A DNA stretch of 64,000 nucleotides from JAAYEA01 sp012689325 (GTDB taxonomy: Bacteria; Chloroflexota; Anaerolineae; JAAYEA01), in NCBI GenBank assembly GCA_036841525.1, contig DAITVZ010000003.1:108253-172252 (forward strand). Direction: 5' to 3'. Positions 50,586 through 59,122 of the stretch are shown piece after piece (within the stretch, counting starts at the first letter, position 1; each line of letters opens with the position of its first letter). Below the pieces are notes generated by a model. That model did not search any database and was not told the DNA's origin. It saw only the letters and a list, made by a program, of their open reading frames with translations. The translations under genes and the position numbers were made by a program.

Positions 50586-51151
50586 GGCATCGCCTCCTCG
50601 AACAGAGCCTTGAGGTCCAGTTGCCCCTCGATGCCTTGCAGAAAGGCGTCCCTGGTGATCTGGCCGCTGGCATAGCTGCGGATGAGATCGGTGGGGGCCG
50701 TCAGGGAGACCAGGTTGCGCCCCTCCTCGTCGTAATAGTGGACCGCCACCCTGCCGATATGGTACTGCGTGGCCGCCTCGCCCGTTCCCAGGCGCCGGAG
50801 GCTATCCAGCATCGCGTCGCCGCCGCCCGAGGAACCGAAGTGGAACCCCTGGGAGGCATCGAACACGGCCGCCGCCAGGCTATAGTCCTTCCCCTTGACC
50901 GGCAGCACGGCCAGGTTCATGCCCTCGGCGGAAAAGCCTGCCGCCTCCAGCTCCGCCCTGAGCGCCGCGGCCGCCTCGCGGTCGGGCGCGCCCCCCAACA
51001 GCCTCACCTCCGGCGGCTGGCGGAGCCCCAGCCTCTCCGGGACGCGCGTCTGCACCGCCACCACCCAGCCGATGAACAGGACAGGCGCCAGGAGCACGAT
51101 TCCCAGGATCATGCAGCCCGTCCCGCAGCACCCCCGCCGTCTAGGCTCCAT
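50582..51151 (-). CDS. Membrane-anchored protein of unknown function, partner of the lipoprotein
   Basis: 189 residues. A short Cys/Arg-rich N-terminus (EPRRRGCCGTGC) precedes one membrane helix (MILGIVLLAPVLFIGWVV), then a soluble alpha/beta part of about 150 residues (NLAVLPVKGKDYSLAAAVFD, IGRVAVHYYDEEGRNL). No known domain recognised. AAAGGAGG 6 bases before ATG 51151. First gene of a two-gene operon with a consensus promoter and a good terminator, so it is an expressed unit. Confidence 0.72.
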   Translation of the reverse strand: MEPRRRGCCGTGCMILGIVLLAPVLFIGWVVAVQTRVPERLGLRQPPEVRLLGGAPDREAAAALRAELEAAGFSAEGMNLAVLPVKGKDYSLAAAVFDASQGFHFGSSGGGDAMLDSLRRLGTGEAATQYHIGRVAVHYYDEEGRNLVSLTAPTDLIRSYASGQITRDAFLQGIEGQLDLKALFEEAMP

Positions 51152-51227
51152 CTGGTCCTCCTTTCATCCCGAGCCGTCCCTCGCTGGCCGCGCGCCAGGG
51201 GACCAAGGCCCCTTGCCCCACAATGCC

Positions 51228-51256
51228 AGTATAGCGGGGCCCGCCCGCTATGTCAA
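51228..51256 (-). promoter_or_regulatory. Consensus-like promoter of the two-gene lipoprotein operon
   Basis: On the minus strand TTGACA (51256-51251), 17 bp, TATACT (51233-51228). Confidence 0.75.
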
Positions 51257-51292
51257 GTGGTTTCACAGCAGGGCTTGTGCCAAGTCGTCAGC

Positions 51293-51598
51293 CGCCTTGG
51301 CGCGCCGGCCCGCACGGCGACGAGTCGCCGTGCTACGCCACAGCGCCCGATGGAATCGGGCTTCTGGAGCCTCTGCGGGATGGAATGCCGCACTAGCTCG
51401 GCGTCGGCATTCCATGCCTCATTCATCGCCGAGCGCCAAAGCGCCGGGCTGAACCTGGCAAGCCCCCTCAGAGCGGGCTCACGACGGACAAGGCACTCCC
51501 GGGACGTCTCCAGGGCCTGCTTCCAGCAGGCTTGTCGGTGTTAGCCGCAGGCTTGAGCCTGCGGCCCGGGGCGGACAACGCCTTGGCGCGCCGGCCCG
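51293..51598. repeat. Cluster of unrelated palindromes between two 20-bp direct repeats
   Basis: The 560 bp gap 51152-51711 holds, besides two promoters, identical 20 bp direct repeats at 51293-51312 and 51579-51598. Between them are perfect palindromes at 51312-51333 (GCACGGCGAC), 51345-51361 (GCCCGAT), 51380-51415 (ATGGAATGCCG), 51515-51531 (GCCTGC) and 51544-51565 (GCCGCAGGCT). No reading frame here looks coding. Confidence 0.8.
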
Positions 51599-51653
51599 GA
51601 TGACGTCTGCACGTGGCTGTGGCCACCGAGGCCGCGATCTCGGCAGGCTCGTC

Positions 51654-51682
51654 TTGGCGCTCGCCCCGTTTCATGCTACACT
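51654..51682 (+). promoter_or_regulatory. Sigma70-like promoter of the GH36 gene
   Basis: TTGGCG (51654-51659), 17 bp, TACACT (51677-51682) with TG one base upstream, 30 bp before ATG 51712. Confidence 0.55.
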
Positions 51683-51711
51683 CGCGCCAACCTGCGCAAG
51701 GAGATGCTCCC

Positions 51712-54009
51712 ATGCCAAGCACGCCGCTGCGAACCGACCTGCCTGCCGCCACCGGCCCCGTGACCCTGACCGGCGAGGGGCTCTCCCTCACCTTGACCTG
51801 GGCGCCGCCGCTGGCCCGCCCCGCCGCGCCCGGCGTCGCCTGCTGGATCCACCGCGCCCGCCGCGAATCGCCCCGCACCTTGGCCGGGCGCCCCGGCCGC
51901 CTCGTGGCGGACACCTACACCGCGCTGGGCCTGGAGCTGACCCGCGAGGCCTGGCTGGGCGAGGGCGGCGAAGCCGTGGCCCTGCGCTTGCGGCTCCGCA
52001 ACGCCAGCGCTGCCCCGCTCCGGCTGGACGCGCTGCTGCCCGTGCAGGCCGACGGGCCGGAGGGCCTGTTGTTGGCCGGACAGGGCGCGGCCGGCTGGGA
52101 GGTCATCGCCCACCAGCGCCAGAAAAACGGCATCCCCTCCTCCTTCCGCCCCGGCGTCCACGACGCCGACTGGGCCCACGCCACCCGCGGCGCCACCGAG
52201 ATCGGCGGCACGCCCAGCGGCGACGGCGGCGCCTCGGAGGCGGTCGAGATGGATCCGCTCTGCCTGCTGCGCCCCGCCGGTGCGCGCGGGCCGGTCCTCC
52301 TGTGCGGGTTCCTCAGCCAGCTCGGCCACTGCGCCCGCTGGTGGCTGCGCTTCCAGGGCGCCGGCAACCAGGTCGCCCTCGCCCAGTTGCAGGCCGACTG
52401 CGAGTTCGACGGCTCGCTCTTGCCCCCCGGCGGCGAGCGCACCAGCCAGTGGTGCCTGCTGCGCGGCGGAGAACGCCCCGACGAGCTGATGGCCGACTAT
52501 GCCGAGCGCGTGGCGGCCTACCACGGCGTCGCCGAGCCCGCCCAGCCGCCCCCGTCGGTCCTCTGTAGCTGGTACTATTACGGGCCGCACTTTACCGAGC
52601 GCGACTTTCTCGAGGACCTGGGCTACCTGGAGCGCGACCGCATCCCCTTCGATGTCTTTCTCATCGACGAATGCTGGGACCTCTCCTGGGGCGATTGGGA
52701 GGGGAGCGACGAGTGGCCCAGCGGCATGCAAGCCGCCGCCGACCGCATCCGCGCCCTCGGCTACCGCCCCGGCCTCTGGACCTGTCCCTTTATCGCCAAG
52801 ATCCACTCCCGCTTCGCCGTGGAGCACGGCGAGTGGCTGCTGCGCCGGAACGACGGCGCGCCGGTCCTCTTTCCCATGGACGGGCTCAACTATGTCCTCG
52901 ACCCCACCTACCCCGGCGTCTGCGACTGGATCGAGGCGCTCTTTCGCAAGATGACCGAGGACTGGGGCTACACCTACCACAAGCTCGACTTTACCCGCGC
53001 CGTATTTCTGGACAAGGAAGCCCGCTTCTTCGACGGCACCAAGACCCGTCTGGAGGCCTATCGCATGGCCCTGGAGGCGGTGCGCCGCGGCGCGGGCCCC
53101 GGCTCCTACATCTCGGTCTGCGGCGGGCACTATGGCGGCTCGCTGGGCCTGGCGGATTCCCAGCGCAGCGGCAGCGACGTGGTGGCCCGCTGGAACGACC
53201 CGCCCGCCCTGCCCAAGTTCAAGCAGAACTTGCTGCGCACCTGGATGAACCGCCTCTGGCACGTGGACGCCGACGCCATGATGGTCCGCCGCCGCGACCA
53301 GCCGATCAACAACAGCCGCCACGGCCGGCTCAGCCTGGGCCAGTTCACCGACGACGAAGCGGTCACCATCACGCTGAACCAATACCTCGGCGGCGGCATC
53401 ACCTGCTTTACCGAAAAGTTCCTGGAGCTGGACGCCGACCGCAAGGCGCTCTATCGCCACGTCGTCCCGGCCCACGGCGTCGGCGCCATCCCGCTGGACC
53501 CCTTCGAGCCGACCTGTCCCTCCTACCTGCTGACGCGGATCGCCCCGCGCTGCCCCGACCTGGGGCCGTGGGTCACCGTCGCCGCGGTCAACTGGACCGA
53601 CGCGCCGCGCCCCCCGTCCATCGCGCTCGAGGGGATGGTCACCGCATCCATCCCCGCCGCGCGCTACCTGGCCTTCGACCTGATCCGCCAGGAGTGCCTG
53701 GGGCTCTTCGCCGCCGGCGAGACCATCGCGCTGGGCGAGCAAGCGCCCCACGCCAGCCGCCTGGTGCGCCTGGCGCCCTGGGATGGGCGGCGCCCGGTGC
53801 TGGCGGGGACCGACCTGCACTACTCTGGCGGCGGGGTAGAGGTTGCCGAGTGGAGGGTCGAAGGCGGGGCCGTCCGCGGGCGTATTACTACCGCGTGGGA
53901 TTACCCGGTGCGCGTATGCGTCGCGTTCCCGGCCGCTGGGGGCTATGCGCTCCAATCCGCGATCGTGCCGCCCGGGGAGGGCGCGTTCGCTATCGCACAG
54001 GAAGGGTAG
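51712..54009 (+). CDS. Alpha-galactosidase-like glycoside hydrolase (GH36 clan D)
   Basis: 765 residues. An N-terminal beta-sandwich of about 280 residues is followed by a barrel with FDVFLIDECWD, nucleophile Asp426 in HKLDFTRA and acid/base Asp489 in RSGSD, then a C-terminal beta domain. The pattern fits GH36 and relatives that hydrolyse alpha-galactosides; the short N-domain and the DECWDLSWGDW loop are unusual enough that alpha-N-acetylgalactosaminidase or another clan-D activity remains possible. No signal peptide. AAGGAGA before ATG 51712. Confidence 0.87.
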   Translation: MPSTPLRTDLPAATGPVTLTGEGLSLTLTWAPPLARPAAPGVACWIHRARRESPRTLAGRPGRLVADTYTALGLELTREAWLGEGGEAVALRLRLRNASAAPLRLDALLPVQADGPEGLLLAGQGAAGWEVIAHQRQKNGIPSSFRPGVHDADWAHATRGATEIGGTPSGDGGASEAVEMDPLCLLRPAGARGPVLLCGFLSQLGHCARWWLRFQGAGNQVALAQLQADCEFDGSLLPPGGERTSQWCLLRGGERPDELMADYAERVAAYHGVAEPAQPPPSVLCSWYYYGPHFTERDFLEDLGYLERDRIPFDVFLIDECWDLSWGDWEGSDEWPSGMQAAADRIRALGYRPGLWTCPFIAKIHSRFAVEHGEWLLRRNDGAPVLFPMDGLNYVLDPTYPGVCDWIEALFRKMTEDWGYTYHKLDFTRAVFLDKEARFFDGTKTRLEAYRMALEAVRRGAGPGSYISVCGGHYGGSLGLADSQRSGSDVVARWNDPPALPKFKQNLLRTWMNRLWHVDADAMMVRRRDQPINNSRHGRLSLGQFTDDEAVTITLNQYLGGGITCFTEKFLELDADRKALYRHVVPAHGVGAIPLDPFEPTCPSYLLTRIAPRCPDLGPWVTVAAVNWTDAPRPPSIALEGMVTASIPAARYLAFDLIRQECLGLFAAGETIALGEQAPHASRLVRLAPWDGRRPVLAGTDLHYSGGGVEVAEWRVEGGAVRGRITTAWDYPVRVCVAFPAAGGYALQSAIVPPGEGAFAIAQEG

Positions 54010-54070
54010 GAGATCGGAAAGGGAGCGCTGAATTTCCCTGATCCCATCTTTTCGATCCATTCCATCATGC

Positions 54071-54089
54071 AAATCTGCGTCCCATTTCC
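54071..54089 (+). repeat. Single right arm of the dispersed leader repeat
   Basis: AAATCTGCGTCCCATTTCC is nearly identical to the right arm at 4390-4403. The left side (54010-54065) is too degenerate to pair well. It is followed by GAGAGGAG and the ATG at 54112. Confidence 0.65.
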
Positions 54090-54111
54090 TTTTCTGAGAG
54101 GAGCAAACACC

Positions 54112-55434
54112 ATGGACGAGATGCAGCTTGTCCGCGAGGCGGGGCAGGACCCGCAGGCGTTGGAGCGGCTCTACCGCGCCGCCGCCAGCGAGGGCCGCGC
54201 CGCCGAGTTCGCCGCCGCGCTGGCGACCCTCCATGCCGAGTCGCCGGATAGCGTGCTCTACGCCGCCTGGCACTACCGCCTGGCCGAGCCCCTGACGGCG
54301 CCCCAGGCCGTCTCCCGCGGCGCCCATTGGAAGCTGGCTGTCCCCCTTAGCCTCGTCTGCGGACTGGCCTTCTGGGCGCTGAGCGGGGAGCGCGGCGAGT
54401 CGAGTTTCGTCGAGTTCGTGCTCCTCTGGGCGCCCATCGCCGCCGTCCTCGCCATCGCCTACCTGGCCTTGGCGGCCAAGGGGCCGTACCGGCGCGCCTT
54501 GCTGCTGGCGCTGGGGCTGGCCGCGGTGAGCGCCTACGCGCGGCTGACGAGCAGCCCGATGCCGACTGGAGACCCCTTCGGGGGCGGCGCGGCGGGCGAC
54601 CAATACCTGCTCATGGCCCTGCACCTGCCATTGATGGCCTGGGCCGCGCTGGGGCTCCTGGTCCTGGGCTGGCGCTCCGGCGCGCGCGACCGCTTTGCCT
54701 TCCTGTCCAAGTCGGTCGAGGTCGCCATCACCGCGGGGCTCTACCTCATCGTCGGCGGCCTCTTTGGCGCCATCACCATCGGGCTGTTCGCCGCGCTGGA
54801 CCTGGAGCCCTCGGAGATGGCCGTGCGCCTGCTCTTTGCCGGCGGTTTTGGGCTGATCCCGGTGCTGGCGGTGGCCACCAGCTACGACCCCTCGATCCCG
54901 CCCGCCGAACAAGAGTTCGGCCGCGGGCTGACGCGCCTCATCGCCACGCTGCTACGGCTGTTGCTGCCCCTGGCGCTCGTGGTCCTGGTCATCTATGCCG
55001 GGTTCATCCCCTTTCGCTTCCTGGAGCCCTTCCAGAATCGCGGCACGCTCATCATCTATAACATCCTCCTCTTCGCCGTGATGGGCCTGCTGATCGGCGT
55101 CACGCCGGCGCGGGAGGAGGAGAGCGAATCGGGCGGGATGCGGCTCTTGGGCGCCGGCGTCCTGGCCCTCACCATCCTGGCCGAGGCGGTCAGCCTCTAC
55201 GCCCTGGCGGCGATCATCTATCGCACCGTGGGGGGCGGCTTTACCCCCAACCGGCTGGCCGTGCTGGGCTGGAACCTCGTCAACATCGCCATCCTGGCGC
55301 TGATGATCTATCGCCAGCTCAAGGCAGGGCGCGCCGGATGGATCGGGGCGATGCACCGCTCCCTCAGCAACGGCGCCGCCCTCTATGCGGCCTGGGGCCT
55401 GCTGCTTATCCTGCTGCTGCCGTGGCTCTTTTAG
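54112..55434 (+). CDS. Polytopic membrane protein, DUF4153-like
   Basis: 440 residues. A soluble N-terminal part of about 75 residues (a helical repeat-like QLVREAGQDPQALERLYRAA) precedes about eleven hydrophobic segments. GGGFTPNRLAVLGWNLVN matches the G-x-T-P-N-R segment that I associate with DUF4153 membrane proteins. Function unknown. GAGGAG 9 bases before ATG 54112; the leader includes a dispersed repeat arm. Single gene between GH36 and the phosphodiesterase-like gene. Confidence 0.72.
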   Translation: MDEMQLVREAGQDPQALERLYRAAASEGRAAEFAAALATLHAESPDSVLYAAWHYRLAEPLTAPQAVSRGAHWKLAVPLSLVCGLAFWALSGERGESSFVEFVLLWAPIAAVLAIAYLALAAKGPYRRALLLALGLAAVSAYARLTSSPMPTGDPFGGGAAGDQYLLMALHLPLMAWAALGLLVLGWRSGARDRFAFLSKSVEVAITAGLYLIVGGLFGAITIGLFAALDLEPSEMAVRLLFAGGFGLIPVLAVATSYDPSIPPAEQEFGRGLTRLIATLLRLLLPLALVVLVIYAGFIPFRFLEPFQNRGTLIIYNILLFAVMGLLIGVTPAREEESESGGMRLLGAGVLALTILAEAVSLYALAAIIYRTVGGGFTPNRLAVLGWNLVNIAILALMIYRQLKAGRAGWIGAMHRSLSNGAALYAAWGLLLILLLPWLF

Positions 55435-55461
55435 GGGTGCGCGCGCCGGGCATTCGCCAGT

Positions 55462-55490
55462 TTGCCTTGAGGCGAAAACCGGTATAGACT
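55462..55490 (+). promoter_or_regulatory. Possible promoter of the phosphodiesterase-like gene
   Basis: TTGCCT (55462-55467), 17 bp, TAGACT (55485-55490); a TATAGA two bases earlier is an alternative -10. 45 bp before ATG 55535. Confidence 0.45.
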
Positions 55491-55534
55491 TGCGGTCGTG
55501 CCGCGGGGACAAGTCAGGGCACCGAGGGATAGGG

Positions 55535-57202
55535 ATGTCGCGACCGCGCAAGGTGATGTTGATCGGGCTGGACGGGGTTCCGCTGGGGCTGATTCAGTCC
55601 TGGGCGGCGCAGGGGCACCTCCCCACTCTCCAGCGATTGATGAGCACCGGCTCTGCCGGCCCGCTCCGCTCCACCATCCCGCCCACCTCGGGGCCTTCCT
55701 GGTCCTCCTTCGTCACCGGAATGAACCCCGGCAAGACCGGGGTTTTCGATTTCCTCTACCGGCGCGAGGGAACCTACCACTTTCCGCCGGTGAACGCCTC
55801 GCAGCGCAGCGGGACCTCGCTCTGGCGCTACCTGAGCGACGCGGGCTATCGCGTCGGCGTGCTCAACCTCCCCATGTCTTACCCGGTGGAGCAGGTCAAT
55901 GGCTTTATGGTCAGCGGCTGGATGACGCCCTACGCCGCCACGGACTATGCCTATCCCCCCGAGATCGCCGACGAACTGGCGCGGGTGGCGGGCAACTATC
56001 GCATCTATCCCACCGAGACCTTTTCCGAGGCGCGCCGCGACAGCTTTCTCAAGGCCAGCTATGACCTGCTCGAGATGCGCACCCGCACCGCCGTCCACCT
56101 GGCCGCGACGCAGCCCTGGGACGTCTTTATGGCGGTCTATTTCGATACCGACCGCATCCTGCACCAGATGTGGCACTACCTGGACCCCACCCACCCCTGG
56201 CGGCGCGACCACGAGGACAAGTCCTGGGTCGTGCGCGATTACTTTGCCAAGATCGACCAGAGCATCGCGCGCCTGCTAGACCACGCCGATGACGACACCC
56301 TGGTGATGATCCTCTCCGACCACGGCATGGGCCGCGCCAACCGCTTCATCGTGCTCAACAACTGGCTGATGCAGGCGGGCCTGCTCAAGCTCAAGCGCGA
56401 CCCCTGGGTGCGCTTCAAGGAGCTCCTCTTCCGCTCGGGGTTCGTCCTGCGCAACGTCCACAAGCTCGCCGACCAACTGGGCTTTTCCTCGCAGGCCGAA
56501 TACGTCGCCGGCTATTTCGTCGACCACCTGCTCAAGCTCGCCTTCCTCTCCTTCCTCGACGTGGATTGGTCCCGCAGCAAGGCCTACTCCTTCGGACGTC
56601 ACGTCGGCCCCATCTATCTCAACGTCAAGGGCCGCGAGCCACAGGGGATCGTCGAGCCCGGCGCCGAGTACGAGGCGGTGCGGGGCGAGATCGCCCGCCA
56701 GGCGCTCGAGTTTCGCGACCCGCAGACCGGCCGCCCGCTCATCGGCCAGGTCTTGCGCCGCGAGGAGGTCTTTGCGGGGCCTCACGTGGGCCGCGCCCCC
56801 GACCTGATCCTGCGCCCCGCCGACCCGGCGGACATCTTTTTCGGGCTGGCGGACTTTGGCCACCGCAAGACGGTGGACACAGTCTATCGCTATTCCGGGA
56901 TGCACCGCGACTATGGGCTGCTCATCATGAACGGCCCCGGCGTGCGCCCCGGCAGCGAGATCGGCGGCGCCGCGATCCAGGACGTCGCCCCTACCGTGCT
57001 CCACGCCATGGGCCTGCCGGTGCCCGCGGACATGGACGGGCGCGTCATCGCCAGCGCCCTGGAAGAGAGCTACCTCGCCGCCTTTCCGCCCAGCCAGATG
57101 GAGCCCGTGGCCGAGCCCGCGAACGTGGGCAGCATGGACTATGGCGGCGCCGAGGAGCGCGAGATCGTGGAGCGCTTGCGCGGGCTGGGGTACATGGGGT
57201 AG
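55535..57202 (+). CDS. Type I phosphodiesterase/nucleotide pyrophosphatase-like enzyme
   Basis: 555 residues of the alkaline phosphatase superfamily. MLIGLDGVPLGLI carries the first metal Asp, PTSGPSWSSFVTGMNPGKTGVFDF the nucleophile Thr/Ser region, YFDTDRILHQMWHY and LSDHGMG further metal ligands (Asp, His), and DVAPTVLHAMGLPVPADMDG the C-terminal family signature. Relatives hydrolyse nucleotides, phosphodiesters or transfer phospholipid head groups. No signal peptide. GAGGGATAGGG before ATG 55535. The MFS gene starts 73 bp downstream and may be cotranscribed. Confidence 0.87.
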   Translation: MSRPRKVMLIGLDGVPLGLIQSWAAQGHLPTLQRLMSTGSAGPLRSTIPPTSGPSWSSFVTGMNPGKTGVFDFLYRREGTYHFPPVNASQRSGTSLWRYLSDAGYRVGVLNLPMSYPVEQVNGFMVSGWMTPYAATDYAYPPEIADELARVAGNYRIYPTETFSEARRDSFLKASYDLLEMRTRTAVHLAATQPWDVFMAVYFDTDRILHQMWHYLDPTHPWRRDHEDKSWVVRDYFAKIDQSIARLLDHADDDTLVMILSDHGMGRANRFIVLNNWLMQAGLLKLKRDPWVRFKELLFRSGFVLRNVHKLADQLGFSSQAEYVAGYFVDHLLKLAFLSFLDVDWSRSKAYSFGRHVGPIYLNVKGREPQGIVEPGAEYEAVRGEIARQALEFRDPQTGRPLIGQVLRREEVFAGPHVGRAPDLILRPADPADIFFGLADFGHRKTVDTVYRYSGMHRDYGLLIMNGPGVRPGSEIGGAAIQDVAPTVLHAMGLPVPADMDGRVIASALEESYLAAFPPSQMEPVAEPANVGSMDYGGAEEREIVERLRGLGYMG

Positions 57203-57275
57203 AGGCCGCCCCATACCTCCTCCGCCGTCCCTATCGTAACCACATCGGCCTTTCTGGCTTGGAGAAGGAGCGGCA

Positions 57276-58517
57276 ATGGCAAAGCAAGGTCGGGCGTCTT
57301 GGCGGCAACTGCCGCGCAACGTCTGGGCGGTCAGCCTCACCAGCTTTTTCATGGACATCTCGAGCGAGATGGTGCTCAACATCCTGCCGCTCTTTCTGTC
57401 CAACGTGCTGGGCATCAAGACCAACCTCATCGGCCTCATCGAGGGGATCGCCGAGGCCACCGCCAGCATCCTGAAGGTCTTTTCCGGCTGGCTCTCGGAC
57501 AAGGTGGGCGGCCGCAAGTGGCTGGCCGTGGCCGGGTACGGCATCTCGGCGCTGGCCAAGCCCTTCTTCTACATCGCCAACTCGTGGGGATTGATCGCCG
57601 CCGTGCGCTGGGCCGACCGGGTGGGCAAGGGGGTGCGCACCGCCCCCCGCGACGCCCTGGTCGCCGATAGCATCCGCCCCGAGCAGCGCGGTTTCGCCTT
57701 TGGCTTTCACCGCGCGGCGGACACCGGCGGCGCCGTGCTGGGCCTGGTCATCGCCCTGCTCATCGTCTGGCGGACCCAGGCGGGCGGGTTGGCCCTGGGC
57801 GAGGGGACCTTCCGCACGGTGGTGCTGGTCAGCCTGCTCCCCGCGCTACTGGCCGTCCTCTCGCTCGCCCTCGGCGCGCAGGAGGTCAAGCGCAGGGGCG
57901 GCGCCGGCGTCGCCGCGCCCAAGATCACCTTCCGCGGGCTGGGCAAGCCATTCCTGGTCTTTATGTGCATCGTCGGCCTCTTTGACCTGGGCAACTCGTC
58001 GGATGCCTTTCTCGTCCTGCGCGGCCAGGAGCGCGGCCTTTCCGTCATGGGCGTGCTGGGCATGCTCATCACCTTCAACCTCGTCTATACCCTGATATCC
58101 GCCCCCGCGGGATCGCTTTCCGACCGCATCGGCCGCCGCACCCTGATCATCGGCGGCTGGGTGGTCTATGCCCTCATCTACCTGGGTTTTGCCCTGGCGG
58201 GGAAGGGCTGGCACATCTGGGCGCTCTATACCGTCTATGGCCTCTATTACGGCCTGGCCTACGGCACCACCAAGGCCATGGTCGCCGATATCGTCCCCGC
58301 CAACTTGCGCGGCACCGCCTATGGTACCTACAACGCCGTGCTGGGCATCCTGGACTTTCCCGCCTCGGTGATCGCCGGCGTGCTCTGGCAGGGCGTCGGC
58401 GGGTGGGGCGGTTTCGGCGCGCCCGCGCCCTTCTTTTTCGGCGCGCTGCTGGCGCTGTTGGCCGCCATCGCCATGTGGCTCTGGAGGCCGCAGCCGGCGC
58501 CGGAGGCCGGCTCCTGA
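57276..58517 (+). CDS. Major facilitator superfamily transporter
   Basis: 413 residues, about twelve hydrophobic segments. The loop 2-3 motif LSDKVGGRKWLAV is the MFS G-x-x-x-D-R/K-x-G-R-R/K pattern, repeated in the second half as LSDRIGRRTLIIGG. DRVGKGVRTAPRDALVAD is a block I associate with a subgroup of uncharacterised MFS carriers. Substrate unknown. AAGGAG 6 bases before ATG 57276. A GNAT gene follows after 59 bp. Confidence 0.88.
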   Translation: MAKQGRASWRQLPRNVWAVSLTSFFMDISSEMVLNILPLFLSNVLGIKTNLIGLIEGIAEATASILKVFSGWLSDKVGGRKWLAVAGYGISALAKPFFYIANSWGLIAAVRWADRVGKGVRTAPRDALVADSIRPEQRGFAFGFHRAADTGGAVLGLVIALLIVWRTQAGGLALGEGTFRTVVLVSLLPALLAVLSLALGAQEVKRRGGAGVAAPKITFRGLGKPFLVFMCIVGLFDLGNSSDAFLVLRGQERGLSVMGVLGMLITFNLVYTLISAPAGSLSDRIGRRTLIIGGWVVYALIYLGFALAGKGWHIWALYTVYGLYYGLAYGTTKAMVADIVPANLRGTAYGTYNAVLGILDFPASVIAGVLWQGVGGWGGFGAPAPFFFGALLALLAAIAMWLWRPQPAPEAGS

Positions 58518-58576
58518 AACGCGACACCTTGAGCAGCGCGAGCACGTATATTGGGTGAGAGGTGAAGGAGGTCGGC

Positions 58577-59122
58577 ATGATCCGCGGGGACAAGATCATC
58601 CTGCGGGCCGTCCGCGAGTCGGACCTGGACGCCCTGTTCGAGCTGTGGAGCGACCTGGAACTCCGAGGCGAGAACTATCCCATGTTCCTGCCCTCTCAGG
58701 TCGAATTCAGGAAGCGTTTCGAGGAGCACGGCCTGCTGGAGGAAAACCGCGGCACCCTCGCCGTCTGCGTGGGCGACCGGGTGGCGGGGGTCATCAACTT
58801 TTACCCCGTGCTCTACTATGCCGGTTTCGAGCTGGGCTATATCCTCTTCCATCAGGAGGACCGCAACAGGGGCTATATGACCGAGGCCGTCCAGCTGCTC
58901 AGCCGGTACTTGTTCGCGACCAAGACCATCAACCGCCTGCAGATCGCCGCCTTCCCCGAGAACGCGGCCTCCAAGCGGGTCGCGCTCAAGTGCGGCTTCA
59001 CCTTTGAGGGAACGCTGCGCGGCGCTGTCTTTAACGGAGGCAGGTATCGCGACGTAGAGCTGTACTCGCTGCTGCGGTCCGAGACTGGCTCGGCGGGAGG
59101 TCAATATGAGCAACCAAGATAA
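58577..59122 (+). CDS. GNAT acetyltransferase (RimJ/RimL type)
   Basis: 181 residues. Starts GDKIILRAVRESDLDALFEL; acetyl-CoA loop region QEDRNRGYMTEA and late AAFPENAASKRVALKCGFTFEG are typical of RimJ/RimL-like acetyltransferases, which act on protein N-termini or small amines. AAGGAGG 5 bases before ATG 58577; GTG 58562 is excluded because it lies upstream of that site. The 3' end overlaps the next gene by 17 bp, indicating an operon. Confidence 0.87.
   Translation: MIRGDKIILRAVRESDLDALFELWSDLELRGENYPMFLPSQVEFRKRFEEHGLLEENRGTLAVCVGDRVAGVINFYPVLYYAGFELGYILFHQEDRNRGYMTEAVQLLSRYLFATKTINRLQIAAFPENAASKRVALKCGFTFEGTLRGAVFNGGRYRDVELYSLLRSETGSAGGQYEQPR

Noticed and set aside
51676..54912. A 1078-codon minus-strand frame under GH36
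   Set aside because: Antisense shadow crossing two genes; composition is typical of reversed GC-rich code.
58529..58552. TTGAGC and TATATT as a promoter for the GNAT gene
   Set aside because: The spacer is only 12 bp, too short for sigma70; the gene is probably read from the MFS transcript.
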